Origin: Xanthomonas nasturtii
Lineage (GTDB): Bacteria > Pseudomonadota > Gammaproteobacteria > Xanthomonadales > Xanthomonadaceae
NCBI RefSeq assembly: GCF_001660815.1
Contig: NZ_LYMI01000003.1
Coordinates: forward strand, 1-64,000
Direction: 5' to 3'
Length of the DNA stretch: 64,000 nucleotides
The notes under the pieces were generated by a model. It saw only the letters and a list, made by a program, of their open reading frames with translations. It ran no database searches and was not told the DNA's origin. Of this stretch, positions 16,408 through 24,650 are shown in pieces; position 1 is the first letter of the stretch; each line of letters starts with the position of its first letter. The position numbers were made by a program, and so were the translations under genes.

Positions 16408-18702
16408 TCAGAATTTGTAGGCCAGGCTGGCGAACAGCTGGCGCGGTGCGATCAGCTGATACGACCCGGAGCTTTCGTTGGGAAATACCGCACCGATCGC
16501 ATCGTCCTTGTCGAACAGGTTGTAGACCGACAGCTGCAACCGCCCGCCGGCAAGAAACCCACTGTCTTCACCCTGGTACCCCACGCTGCCGTTGACGATG
16601 AAGGTGGCGTCCACCTGATCGGTATTGAGCGTGTCGCCGTAGCGCTTGCCGGTGTATTTGGTGTCGAGGTTGGCGAAGAAATGCTCGCCTTCCCAACCGC
16701 CGTTGAGGCTGAACATCAGCTTGGGCGAATCCGGTACTTCGTTGCCTTCCACCTGCACCAGGTTGCCGCTGACCGGGCCGAAGTAGTTGTCCTGGAATTC
16801 GGATGTGTTCCAGGTCAGCGAGGCGCCCAGCCGCCAGCCCGGCGCCGGTTTCCACATGCCGGAGACTTCTGCGCCGTAGGTCTGCACATCGCCGACGTTG
16901 GCGTAGACGGTGGGCGCCACCACCAGCGGGTCCGGGTCGGTGAGCGCGATGATGCGGTTTTCGTAATCGATCTTGTAGGCGGCGATATAGCCGCTCCACT
17001 GCGTGGATTCGGCGCGGATGCCGATATCGATGTTGGTGGATTCTTCCGGCGCGATCTCCGGGTTGAACGCACCCGAGGTCAGCGCCAGCCGCGGTGCGGA
17101 ACTGAAGTTCTCCGCGTAATTGGCAAACACCTGCACGCCTTCGGCAAGCTGGAAGCTAGCACCGACCTGCGGCTGGAACCAGTCGCTGTTGTTGATGGTC
17201 ACATTGCGCCGCACACCGATATTGAAATCGTCCAGGTTGGCGATGCCGTTGTAGTCGCGTTTGACATCCAGGCCCTTGGCGCCGAACTCCATCGTGAGCC
17301 TGTCATCGAGCAGACGCAGCGTGTCCTTGATGTAGAGCTGCTTCACCTCGGTGGAGAAATGATTGTCGTAGTAGATGACGATCGGCAGCGAGCCTTTGAG
17401 TAGCGCGCCGGTGGCCGGGTCCAGGTTGTATAGCGGGCGCACCTGATCGAAATCGTAGTTTTCGTACCACGCGCCGACTTCGAGTTTGTTGTGCTCGGTC
17501 TCCCACGACACCGCCGTGGTCGCGCCGTAGCGATCGCCGCCCATGATTTCTTCGCGCCGGGTCATCGCACCGACACTGGTGACGTTGCCGTTGGCATCGA
17601 CAATCTGCGGGTCGTTGATGGCGATGTCGGTGCGGCCCGGCGTGCCGGCGATGGCATCGTTGTACAAGCCGGTGGCCGTGCTCGGCGGCGTGCCGCCGAC
17701 GCCGTAGCCGTGCTTGTTTTCGTAGTAGCCGGTGAAGGTGAAGCCGATCGCATCGTTGAACAGGAAATCGCCATGCAAGCTGAGCAGCGAATCGCGCCGG
17801 CCGTTCTGCCATTGGCTGTAATGCTCGGCATCCACTTCCGGGTTGCCGGTGATGCGTTCGTGCAGATCCCACGCCACCGAACCGTCGGAGTTGTACGACT
17901 GCACGTCGTAGTCCTTGCGGTTGTTGTAGATCCAGCCCAGGGTCAGGCTGCCCGCGTCCCAGGCCTGGCGAATCTTGGCTTCGAAGTGGTCGCTCTTTTG
18001 CGTGGCCGGTTCCATGTCCCACACCCCGCCCTGCGTGCGCGAGGCGGAGAGGTACGCGCTGGGGCCGCCTTCCCACCAATCCGGCGTATCCAGGCGCACG
18101 AAGCTGCGCACCAGATCGTCCGAGCCGATGGTCTGGGTGAGATTGCCGCTCCAGCCGTCACCCCCCTTCGGTGGCAGGCTGGTGTAACGGATCGCGCCGC
18201 CGAGTGCGTGATACGAGGGCTGGGTGACATCGCCCGAGCCGGCCGACACGGTGACGTCGAGCAGGTTCTCGCTGGACACGTAACGGGTGATCGGCCCGCC
18301 TTCGCGGGTGTCGAAGGTTTCGATCGGAATACCGTCCAGGGTCACGCCGATCTGGTTGGCGGAAAACCCGCGGATGGTCATCGAATCGCCGAACTCGTAT
18401 AGCCCGAACGGGTCGGTGGTCTGCACGTTCACGCCGGGCAGGCTGGCCAACAGCTGCTGCGGCGCCACCCCGGGCACCTGCGCCTGGATCTCGGCAACCG
18501 AGATGGACGCGGTGGTGCGCGTGGAACCGGTGCCCACCACGCTGACCGCATCCAGCGTGCGCGCGTCCTGCGCCACGGCGGGCAGGCTGTGTGCGCCGGC
18601 CAGCAACAAGGTCATCGACGCCAGCATGTGGCGCGAGCGGGTGGTGCTGAGGATGGCGGCGACCGAGGCCGCCAGGTGATCGGTATTCAGGCACTTTCGC
18701 AT
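16408..18702 (-). CDS. TonB-dependent receptor heading the amine-oxidation cluster
   Basis: A 764-residue outer-membrane receptor. A long signal region (MRKCLNTDH onward, ending PAVAQ-DA) is followed by a TonB-box-like DAVSVVGTG. The plug runs through VPGVAPQQLLASLPGVNVQT, IRGFSANQIGVTLDGIPI and GALG-type loops. The 22-strand barrel ends with the aromatic FASLAYKF. Shape and length are those of FecA/siderophore-type receptors rather than the larger Oar type. It lies 61 bases upstream of the FAD oxidoreductase on the same strand, so the pair probably shares a transcript and the receptor may import that enzyme's substrate. The ATG at 18702 is chosen because it gives basic residues before the hydrophobic stretch. 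Confidence 0.88.
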   Translation of the reverse strand: MRKCLNTDHLAASVAAILSTTRSRHMLASMTLLLAGAHSLPAVAQDARTLDAVSVVGTGSTRTTASISVAEIQAQVPGVAPQQLLASLPGVNVQTTDPFGLYEFGDSMTIRGFSANQIGVTLDGIPIETFDTREGGPITRYVSSENLLDVTVSAGSGDVTQPSYHALGGAIRYTSLPPKGGDGWSGNLTQTIGSDDLVRSFVRLDTPDWWEGGPSAYLSASRTQGGVWDMEPATQKSDHFEAKIRQAWDAGSLTLGWIYNNRKDYDVQSYNSDGSVAWDLHERITGNPEVDAEHYSQWQNGRRDSLLSLHGDFLFNDAIGFTFTGYYENKHGYGVGGTPPSTATGLYNDAIAGTPGRTDIAINDPQIVDANGNVTSVGAMTRREEIMGGDRYGATTAVSWETEHNKLEVGAWYENYDFDQVRPLYNLDPATGALLKGSLPIVIYYDNHFSTEVKQLYIKDTLRLLDDRLTMEFGAKGLDVKRDYNGIANLDDFNIGVRRNVTINNSDWFQPQVGASFQLAEGVQVFANYAENFSSAPRLALTSGAFNPEIAPEESTNIDIGIRAESTQWSGYIAAYKIDYENRIIALTDPDPLVVAPTVYANVGDVQTYGAEVSGMWKPAPGWRLGASLTWNTSEFQDNYFGPVSGNLVQVEGNEVPDSPKLMFSLNGGWEGEHFFANLDTKYTGKRYGDTLNTDQVDATFIVNGSVGYQGEDSGFLAGGRLQLSVYNLFDKDDAIGAVFPNESSGSYQLIAPRQLFASLAYKF

Positions 18703-18987
18703 GCACTCAAACCCCTGGAGACGTGTAGCGTGCTGAGTGACCGGGCGCTCCCCCGAGACCGGCCGACACCGCAAATGCGGCATGCATCGACCATAACCAG
18801 CACAGTTCCGCCGCAACCGCGGTGCGGAGGGTAGGGTCGGCGCAGGCGGGTAGGTTCCTACCGAATTCAAAACTCTGAATAGGTCTCTCGGCGACCTACC
18901 TACGCGATTTCGGGCATAGCAGGTCTTGCGCGCTTGCGATGCCGCCACGAATCGACAACGCTGCGCAGCCACTGCACGAGCACGCCT
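18703..18987. promoter_or_regulatory. Divergent control region with GGTAGG-TT-CCTACC palindrome
   Basis: This region separates the receptor cluster from the HAD gene. It holds a perfect 14-base palindrome at 18849-18862 (GGTAGG, TT, CCTACC). Related words lie nearby: GGGTAGGG near 18830 and ACCTACCTAC near 18895. Clustering of the same word in both orientations suggests a binding site for a regulator of the receptor cluster, the HAD gene or both. No regulator gene is adjacent. Confidence 0.45.
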
Positions 18988-19605
18988 ATGCCGCCCGCAC
19001 CACCGTCGCTGCTGTTGCTCGATTTCGATGGTGTGCTCGCGCACTACGCGCGGCCACGGCGCATGGCCGCGCTTGCGGCAGCAGCGGGCTGCGCACCGCA
19101 GCGGGTGCACGAGGTGCTGTTCACCCAAGGTCTGGAGCGCGCCTACGATGCCGGCACGATCGACACGCAGGCGTATCTGGCGCAGTTGAGCCAGGGGCTC
19201 GGGCACACGGTCGATCGCGCCACCTGGGTCGCGGCCCGCATCGCCGCCTGCCGCGCCGACCCATCGGTCGTGGCGCAGGTGCTGGCGGTGTCGGCGACCA
19301 CGGCGGTGGCGGTGCTCACCAATAACGGCCCGCTGATGATGGACGCGATCGAGCGGATCGTGCCGCCGCTGTTCCCGCTCTTGCAGGGCCGCGTGCTATG
19401 CAGCGGCACACTCGGCGGCCGCAAACCAGACGTGCAGGTGTATCAGCGCGCGCTTGCGCAGCTCGGCCAACGCGCCGAGCGCACGCTGTTTGTCGACGAC
19501 CTGTTCGTCAACGTGCGCGGCGCACGCGCCGCCGGCCTGCACGCCGACACCGTGCGCGACGCCCGCGCAGTACGGCGGGTATTGAAGCGGCACGGCTTGG
19601 GATAA
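18988..19605 (+). CDS. HAD-superfamily hydrolase, subfamily IA
   Basis: A 205-residue cytosolic phosphatase-type protein with all four HAD motifs: DFDGV near residue 11 (nucleophile Asp and general acid Asp), LTNNG near residue 111 (motif II), the lysine in GGRKPD near residue 149 (motif III), and FVDDL near residue 169 (motif IV). The cap is helical and inserted between motifs I and II. The ATG at 18988 (MPPAPPSLLLLDFDGV) puts motif I at the normal distance; the frame extends 18 codons further upstream. Substrate not predictable. A tandem GGGATCGG array starts within a few bases of its stop. Confidence 0.85.
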   Translation: MPPAPPSLLLLDFDGVLAHYARPRRMAALAAAAGCAPQRVHEVLFTQGLERAYDAGTIDTQAYLAQLSQGLGHTVDRATWVAARIAACRADPSVVAQVLAVSATTAVAVLTNNGPLMMDAIERIVPPLFPLLQGRVLCSGTLGGRKPDVQVYQRALAQLGQRAERTLFVDDLFVNVRGARAAGLHADTVRDARAVRRVLKRHGLG

Positions 19606-19963
19606 GTGTCGGGATTGGGGAATCGGGAATCGGGATTCGGGATTCGGGGATCGGGGATCGGGGATCGGGGATCGGAAGCGTCGCAAACCGCAGCGAACAG
19701 CGGTACTGCATGCAGCTCCGACGAAGCAGCGCGCGCCACCAGACAGCACAGCGATGCCTTCAGCCCCTCTCCCCTCGGGAGAGGGGTTGGGGTGAGGGTA
19801 CGGCGGAAGACAACCAACTCACAGCAGCGAGCTGAGCCCCCAAATTACGCCAGAACCTCAAAAGCAAACGATCAACAGCCCGCGCAATCACGCCCACCAG
19901 ACTGCGCACGCTCACCCCACGCCAAGCCCAATCATCCTGCATTGCGCATGACGCAGGCATCCA
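19606..19963. repeat. Repeat-filled gap: GGGAATCGG/GGGATCGG array and palindromic repeat
   Basis: The array at about 19609-19675 has around eight short units, drifting from GGGATTGGGGAATCGG to GGGATCGG. At 19764-19786 a 10-bp stem (CCCCTCTCCC paired with GGGAGAGGGG, loop CTC) is followed by TTGGGGTGAGGG; this is a widespread palindromic intergenic repeat of proteobacteria. No gene is supported between 19801 and 19963. Confidence 0.7.
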
Positions 19964-21190
19964 TCACGGCTGCGCGACATACTCGGCAATCGCCAACCGC
20001 AAACGCGCCAAACCGTCGGCCAGCTCCGCATCGGTGAGATTGAGCGCCGGCACAAAGCGCAGCACATCGGGGCCCGCCTGCAGCAACAGCAAGCCATGCG
20101 TGGCGGTAAGGTCCAGGATCGCCCCCGCCTGACCGGCATGCGCCGGCACCAGCACCGCGCCCAGCATCAAGCCGCGTCCGCGGATCTGCGCAAACAGGCC
20201 GAACTCGGCATGCAATGCCTCCAGCCCTGCGCGCAATGCGGCCGATTGACGCTCCACATTGGCCGCAATGTCCGGCGACGCCAGCTTGCGCAGCGCTACG
20301 CGCGCCACCGCCGCGGCCAGCGGGTTACCGCCGAAGGTGGTGCCGTGCGCGCCGAACTGCATGGTGTCGGCCACCTTGGGCCCGGCCAGCATCGCGCCGA
20401 TCGGGAAACCGCCTCCCAGCGCCTTGGCCAGGGTCACGATGTCCGGCGTCACCTGTTCCTGCCAATGCGCGAACAGCGTGCCGGTGCGGCCCATGCCGCA
20501 TTGAATCTCGTCCAGCACCAGCAACGCATCGTGCTGGTCGCAGAGCGCGCGTACGCGGCTCAGGAAGCCCGGCGCGGCCGGCATCACCCCGCCCTCGCCC
20601 TGGATCGGCTCCACCATCACCGCCGCCACATCGCCGCTCGCCATGGCCGCTTCCAGCGCCGCCACATCGTTGAAATCCACGTAGCGAAAGCCGCCCGGCA
20701 GCGGCTCATAGCCTTCCTGGTACTTGGGCTGCGCGGTCGCAGTGACCGACGCCAGGGTGCGCCCATGAAAACTGCCGCGGAAGGTCACGATGACGCGCTT
20801 GTCTGCCGGCCGGCCCTGGCTGCTGGCCCACTTGCGCACCAGCTTGATCGCGGCCTCGTTGGCCTCGGTGCCGGAATTGCACAGGAACACCTTGTGCGCG
20901 AAACGCGAAGCGGTCACCAGCTCTTCGGCCAGTTTCAACGGCGGCGCACTGAAAAACACGTTACTGGTGTGCCACAGCTTGCCGGCCTGCTCGGTCAGCG
21001 CAGCCATCAGATCGGGGTCGTTATGGCCGAGCCCGCTGACCGCGATGCCAGACGACAGATCCAGATAGTCGCGGCCCTGATCGTCCCACACGCGACTGCC
21101 CTGGCCACGCTCCAGCACCACCTGGCGCGGGCGATACACCGGCAGGTAGTAGTGCGCCAGGGACAGGGGCGAATCGGCAGCGGTGCTCAT
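19964..21190 (-). CDS. argD: Acetylornithine aminotransferase
   Basis: ArgD transfers the amino group from glutamate to N-acetylglutamate semialdehyde in arginine synthesis (and often acts in lysine synthesis as DapC). The 408-residue protein has DYLDLSSGIAVSGLGHNDP, FLCNSGTEANEAAIKLVRKW, TFRGSFHGRTLASVTATAQP, VEPIQGEGGV, LVLDEIQCGMGRTG, and the PLP lysine in TLAKALGGGFPIGAM near residue 254, then HGTTFGGNPL. The ATG at 21190 gives the normal length; the much longer open frame upstream is non-coding and overlaps the channel gene. AstC is the main alternative, but no ast genes are nearby. It is divergent from the K+ channel with 72 bases between starts. Confidence 0.92.
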   Translation of the reverse strand: MSTAADSPLSLAHYYLPVYRPRQVVLERGQGSRVWDDQGRDYLDLSSGIAVSGLGHNDPDLMAALTEQAGKLWHTSNVFFSAPPLKLAEELVTASRFAHKVFLCNSGTEANEAAIKLVRKWASSQGRPADKRVIVTFRGSFHGRTLASVTATAQPKYQEGYEPLPGGFRYVDFNDVAALEAAMASGDVAAVMVEPIQGEGGVMPAAPGFLSRVRALCDQHDALLVLDEIQCGMGRTGTLFAHWQEQVTPDIVTLAKALGGGFPIGAMLAGPKVADTMQFGAHGTTFGGNPLAAAVARVALRKLASPDIAANVERQSAALRAGLEALHAEFGLFAQIRGRGLMLGAVLVPAHAGQAGAILDLTATHGLLLLQAGPDVLRFVPALNLTDAELADGLARLRLAIAEYVAQP

Positions 21191-21262
21191 GGTGGTGGGT
21201 CGCAGAAACGAAGGGAGAACCTGCATTCTCGCGCATTCGCCGGCCTGCGGCACAATGTGCGC

Positions 21263-22135
21263 ATGCGCCCTTTCTCCGATCCTCAACTCACTCCCGCCAC
21301 CGACAACGGCTGGCGCCGGCAGTGGTACGACATCATCTACCGCCACGACACCCGCCCCTCGCGCAATTTCGACCTGATGCTGGTGGCCGCGATCCTGGCC
21401 AGCGTGGTGGTGATCATGATCGACAGCGTGCCGCGCATCCATTCGCATGCAGCGCACTGGCTGGTGCCGCTGGAATGGGCATTCACCGTGCTCTTCACCA
21501 TCGAGTACGCGCTGCGGCTGGCGGTGGTGCGGCGCCCGCTGCACTACGCGCTCAGCGTGTGGGGTGTGATCGACCTGCTGTCGATCCTGCCCAGCTACCT
21601 GTCGTTCTTCGTGCCCGGTGCGCAGACGCTGCTGGTGGTACGCGTGCTGCGCATCCTGCGGCTGTTCCGCATTCTCAAACTCACCCGCTATATCGAAGAA
21701 AGCGGGCAGCTGCTGGACGCGCTCTGGCGCAGCCGGCGCAAGGTCTTGGTGTTCCTGTTCACCGTGCTCACCATCACCGTGATCGCCGGCGCCACGATGT
21801 ACATCATCGAAGGCCCGCAACACGGTTTCACCAGCATCCCGACCAGCATGTACTGGGCCATCGTCACCATGGCCACGGTAGGTTTCGGCGACCTGGTGCC
21901 ACAGACCACACTGGGCCGCTTCGTCACTTCGGCGCTGATTTTGATCGGTTACAGCATCATCGCGGTGCCCACCGGCATCTATACCGCCGAGCTGGCCAGC
22001 TCACTGCGCGAGGGTGGCCACACCGGCAAACGCGATGTGCGCAACTGCGCCCGCTGCGGGCTGGAAGGCCACGCGGCGGACGCACGCTATTGCCGGCAAT
22101 GCGCCGAGCCGCTGCCGGAGATCTCCAACGGCTAA
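21263..22135 (+). CDS. Kv-type voltage-gated K+ channel with C-terminal zinc-ribbon-like tail
   Basis: A 290-residue six-helix channel subunit. S1-S4 lie in residues about 35-150; the S4 voltage sensor is VVRVLRILRLFRILKLTRY, with arginines or lysines every third or fourth position. The pore follows: the helix SMYWAIVTMA, the filter TVGFGD near residues 205-210, and S6 LILIGYSIIAVPTGIYTAEL. Like KvAP-type channels it should form a tetramer in the inner membrane and conduct K+. After S6 there is a short tail with two CxxC pairs, CARCG and CRQC, about 15 residues apart, which looks like a zinc ribbon and could be a redox- or metal-sensitive gate or assembly domain. That role is inference. Confidence 0.93.
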   Translation: MRPFSDPQLTPATDNGWRRQWYDIIYRHDTRPSRNFDLMLVAAILASVVVIMIDSVPRIHSHAAHWLVPLEWAFTVLFTIEYALRLAVVRRPLHYALSVWGVIDLLSILPSYLSFFVPGAQTLLVVRVLRILRLFRILKLTRYIEESGQLLDALWRSRRKVLVFLFTVLTITVIAGATMYIIEGPQHGFTSIPTSMYWAIVTMATVGFGDLVPQTTLGRFVTSALILIGYSIIAVPTGIYTAELASSLREGGHTGKRDVRNCARCGLEGHAADARYCRQCAEPLPEISNG

Positions 22136-22390
22136 CGCGGTGCTGCGGCCCTGGTACGACGAACGCACTCCTTCGCGGCTTTCCACAGCCCAAGGCCCCA
22201 CCGAATAGTGATGAATAGTTCGGATAGATCAGTCGTAGAGCGGATGATCTGTCGCTTGGCTGCAGGCCCTCGACCGACTCGGCTTCGAACTAAATCCAAT
22301 TCCGCTATTACTCGAAATAGCGGTGCCTTTGAAACTTGCCACTCACCTGTTCGATCCGATCCACAACGCGGCAGCGAAAAGCGCACAGCC

Positions 22391-23344
22391 TCAATGCGAC
22401 ATGCGATTACTCATGTCGATCAGATCGTTGTAACTGGCCAGCACCGCCTGGCGCGTGCCGCCCGGTGGGAGCGAGCCGCTTTCCAGCAGCATCTGCTCGC
22501 TCTTGTTCAATGGTGTCTTGGTGCGGATACGCTCGACCAACCGCCCCGACTCGCGCGCCAGCTTGTCGGCGGAACGTTCCATATGGCCCCACATCGCATC
22601 GCCCTGCCCGATCTTGGCCTTCTGCGCCTCTTCCAGAATGCCTTGGTAGCGCGCCAGCTGGGACTGCGCTGCGGCAAGGTCCGGCGTGTCGTTGTCGAGT
22701 ACCTGCACCAGCTGCTTGCCTTCGCCGATGATCTTCAAGTGATACCAGGAAGCGCTGCGGCCTTCTTCCTTTTCAATCGCATCGATCTGCGCCTGGCGAC
22801 GCGTGTCTTCATTATGTTCAAGCGCGGTATTCATGGCTTCGCCGGCTTCGAAGAATGCCTGATAGGCCTGCATTAGCGGCGCGTGCAGTGCCTTCATGCC
22901 CTTGCCGTCGTCGCGTAGATAATCCTGCCGGTCGTAGTAGCGCACCGCTTCCCCGATACGGTCGTTGAGCGTGGTGAAGCGGTCTTGATAGGTCCTGGCC
23001 ACCGGGTCGAGCGCGGGGTTGGCCGGCGTTTGCGCCAACGCCGCGGTCATCGGCGCGCCGCATTCGTCCACGTGATGCGACAGCACCGTGCCCGGTGCAT
23101 GGATACCGCTTTCCTTGCCGGTCGGACCCGCCTCGGGGTCCTGCATCCAGCCGATGTATTGCTGGTAGCTCTCATGGATCGGCTGCTCGACGCCGTTGAA
23201 GCAGGTGATGTAGGCATTGATCTTGTCGGCACCTTCCACCGCGGCGGCGGGTGCGTTTTTCTGGCAGCCGGCAAGCAGCGCGGCCAAAGCGATCGCCGTG
23301 GCGAGTGGCGCATAACGATAGTGGTGGGTCATCTTGTGTTCCAT
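22391..23344 (-). CDS. DUF3829-like (YiiG family) lipoprotein, copy 1
   Basis: A 317-residue putative lipoprotein. The signal ends in a lipobox (ALLAGC, cysteine near residue 27). The mature part is mostly helical, with charged heptad-like stretches, and fits the DUF3829/YiiG family. It shares order and several words with its downstream-strand neighbour at 23391-24431: INAYITCFN versus LGAYIDCFN, YIGWMQDPEAGPTG versus YTGWMQDPFAGPTG, and YYDRQDY versus YYTRQDY. So the two are tandem paralogues, 46 bases apart and probably co-transcribed. Starts at 23344 and 23332 are both possible. Function unknown. Confidence 0.75.
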   Translation of the reverse strand: MEHKMTHHYRYAPLATAIALAALLAGCQKNAPAAAVEGADKINAYITCFNGVEQPIHESYQQYIGWMQDPEAGPTGKESGIHAPGTVLSHHVDECGAPMTAALAQTPANPALDPVARTYQDRFTTLNDRIGEAVRYYDRQDYLRDDGKGMKALHAPLMQAYQAFFEAGEAMNTALEHNEDTRRQAQIDAIEKEEGRSASWYHLKIIGEGKQLVQVLDNDTPDLAAAQSQLARYQGILEEAQKAKIGQGDAMWGHMERSADKLARESGRLVERIRTKTPLNKSEQMLLESGSLPPGGTRQAVLASYNDLIDMSNRMSH

Positions 23345-23390
23345 TGATGGTTGAAGAAGATGGCCGCCGCAGCGTGCGGCCGAAAGGTAT

Positions 23391-24431
23391 CTAGCGCAGC
23401 CGGTCGCCCGGCACGCGCGCGATGGCTGAGGACAACAGTGATGACTGACGATTGCTTTCGGACACCAGCACGTTGTAGGTGTCCAGCAATCTGCGCGACG
23501 CGCCTTCGGGCGCCAGCAAGGGGTTATCCAGCCAGCCCTGCTCCAGCTTGCTATACGGTGTTTTTTCGACCAGCCGTTTCACCCGCGCCTTGGCTTGCCT
23601 GCTGAAGGTTTCTGCAGCGGTTTCGAAGCTGTTCCAACTCAGCTTGCCCGGCTCCTGGTCGGCCACCTGTGCGTGTGCCTCATCGGAGAGACGGTTGAAG
23701 CCGTCCAGCATCGCGTTGACACGTGCCACGTCGAACGGCTCCTGTTCCAGCGCATCGGCGATCTCCTTGGCGTCGCGCATCATCGCCAGCCGGTAGTACG
23801 CGCGCGTGCGGCCCTCGCCCTGCTCCAGCGTCCTGAGTTTTTCGCGCTGCGCCGCGTCGTTTTGCAGGTCCAGTTCGGCGCTGAAGGCGGTACTGGCATC
23901 GGCATAGGCGGACAGCGCCTCCATCAACTGCGAATGCAGCTGTTTGCCCTTGGCGAACTGGTCGTCTTCGTAATCCTGACGCGTATAGTAATCGGCCAGC
24001 GCGTGACTGATCGGCTGCAGCGCCGTCAAGGCCGCGCGATAGTCGCGCGCCGCCTTGTCCAGTGCCGGCAGCGAAGGCTTGGCCGCAGCGGCCGCGCCGA
24101 CCGGTGCATCGCACTGCTTCATGTCATACGCGTCGATATCGTACGGACCGGTCATGCCGGACTCGCCACCGGTCGGGCCAGCGAACGGGTCCTGCATCCA
24201 GCCGGTGTAGGACCTGGCGCCGGCGTGCACCTTCGCGTTGACGCGGTTGAAGCAGTCGATATAGGCGCCAAGCTTGGCAGTCACGCCTTGCAGGAAATCC
24301 AGCTGTTCTTCAGTCGATGTGGTATCCGCACCCTCGGCATCGGTTGCAGCCTGCTGCGACTTGCCGCCACAGGCGGCCGCCAGGACAGACACGCAAGCGG
24401 CCAGAACGAACACACGGAACTTCGGAGACAC
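23391..24431 (-). CDS. DUF3829-like (YiiG family) lipoprotein, copy 2
   Basis: A 346-residue putative lipoprotein with signal VSPKFRVFVLAACVSVLAAA followed by the lipobox cysteine (CGGKSQQ). It is a diverged tandem copy of the 22391-23344 protein, with the same YTGWMQDPFAGPTGGESG word and the helical repeat-like body. The start is not obvious: the frame is open to 24563, but no ATG gives a good signal peptide. A GTG at 24431 with AGGGA about 10 bases upstream does, so I prefer it. The conserved WMQDP-AGPTG word near the N-terminus, present in both, may mark a functional site. Role unknown. Confidence 0.7.
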   Translation of the reverse strand: MSPKFRVFVLAACVSVLAAACGGKSQQAATDAEGADTTSTEEQLDFLQGVTAKLGAYIDCFNRVNAKVHAGARSYTGWMQDPFAGPTGGESGMTGPYDIDAYDMKQCDAPVGAAAAAKPSLPALDKAARDYRAALTALQPISHALADYYTRQDYEDDQFAKGKQLHSQLMEALSAYADASTAFSAELDLQNDAAQREKLRTLEQGEGRTRAYYRLAMMRDAKEIADALEQEPFDVARVNAMLDGFNRLSDEAHAQVADQEPGKLSWNSFETAAETFSRQAKARVKRLVEKTPYSKLEQGWLDNPLLAPEGASRRLLDTYNVLVSESNRQSSLLSSAIARVPGDRLR

Positions 24432-24650
24432 GCGCGACACATCCCTGTTGGAAACGTTTTCAGCCGCGCACGGTAGCAAACCCTCCTGTGAACTCCCTGT
24501 GCTCGCTCCAGATAAAACGTGAGGCTGCTGGACCGCCACGGCACGGCCGCTGGTGGGCCGCACCTACACTCTCAATTGCGGCACCTGCGCGCCGATGCTC
24601 AAGCGCCCTCCGTCTCCAGCCAGCCGCACGGGCCGTCACGGTCGCCGCGC

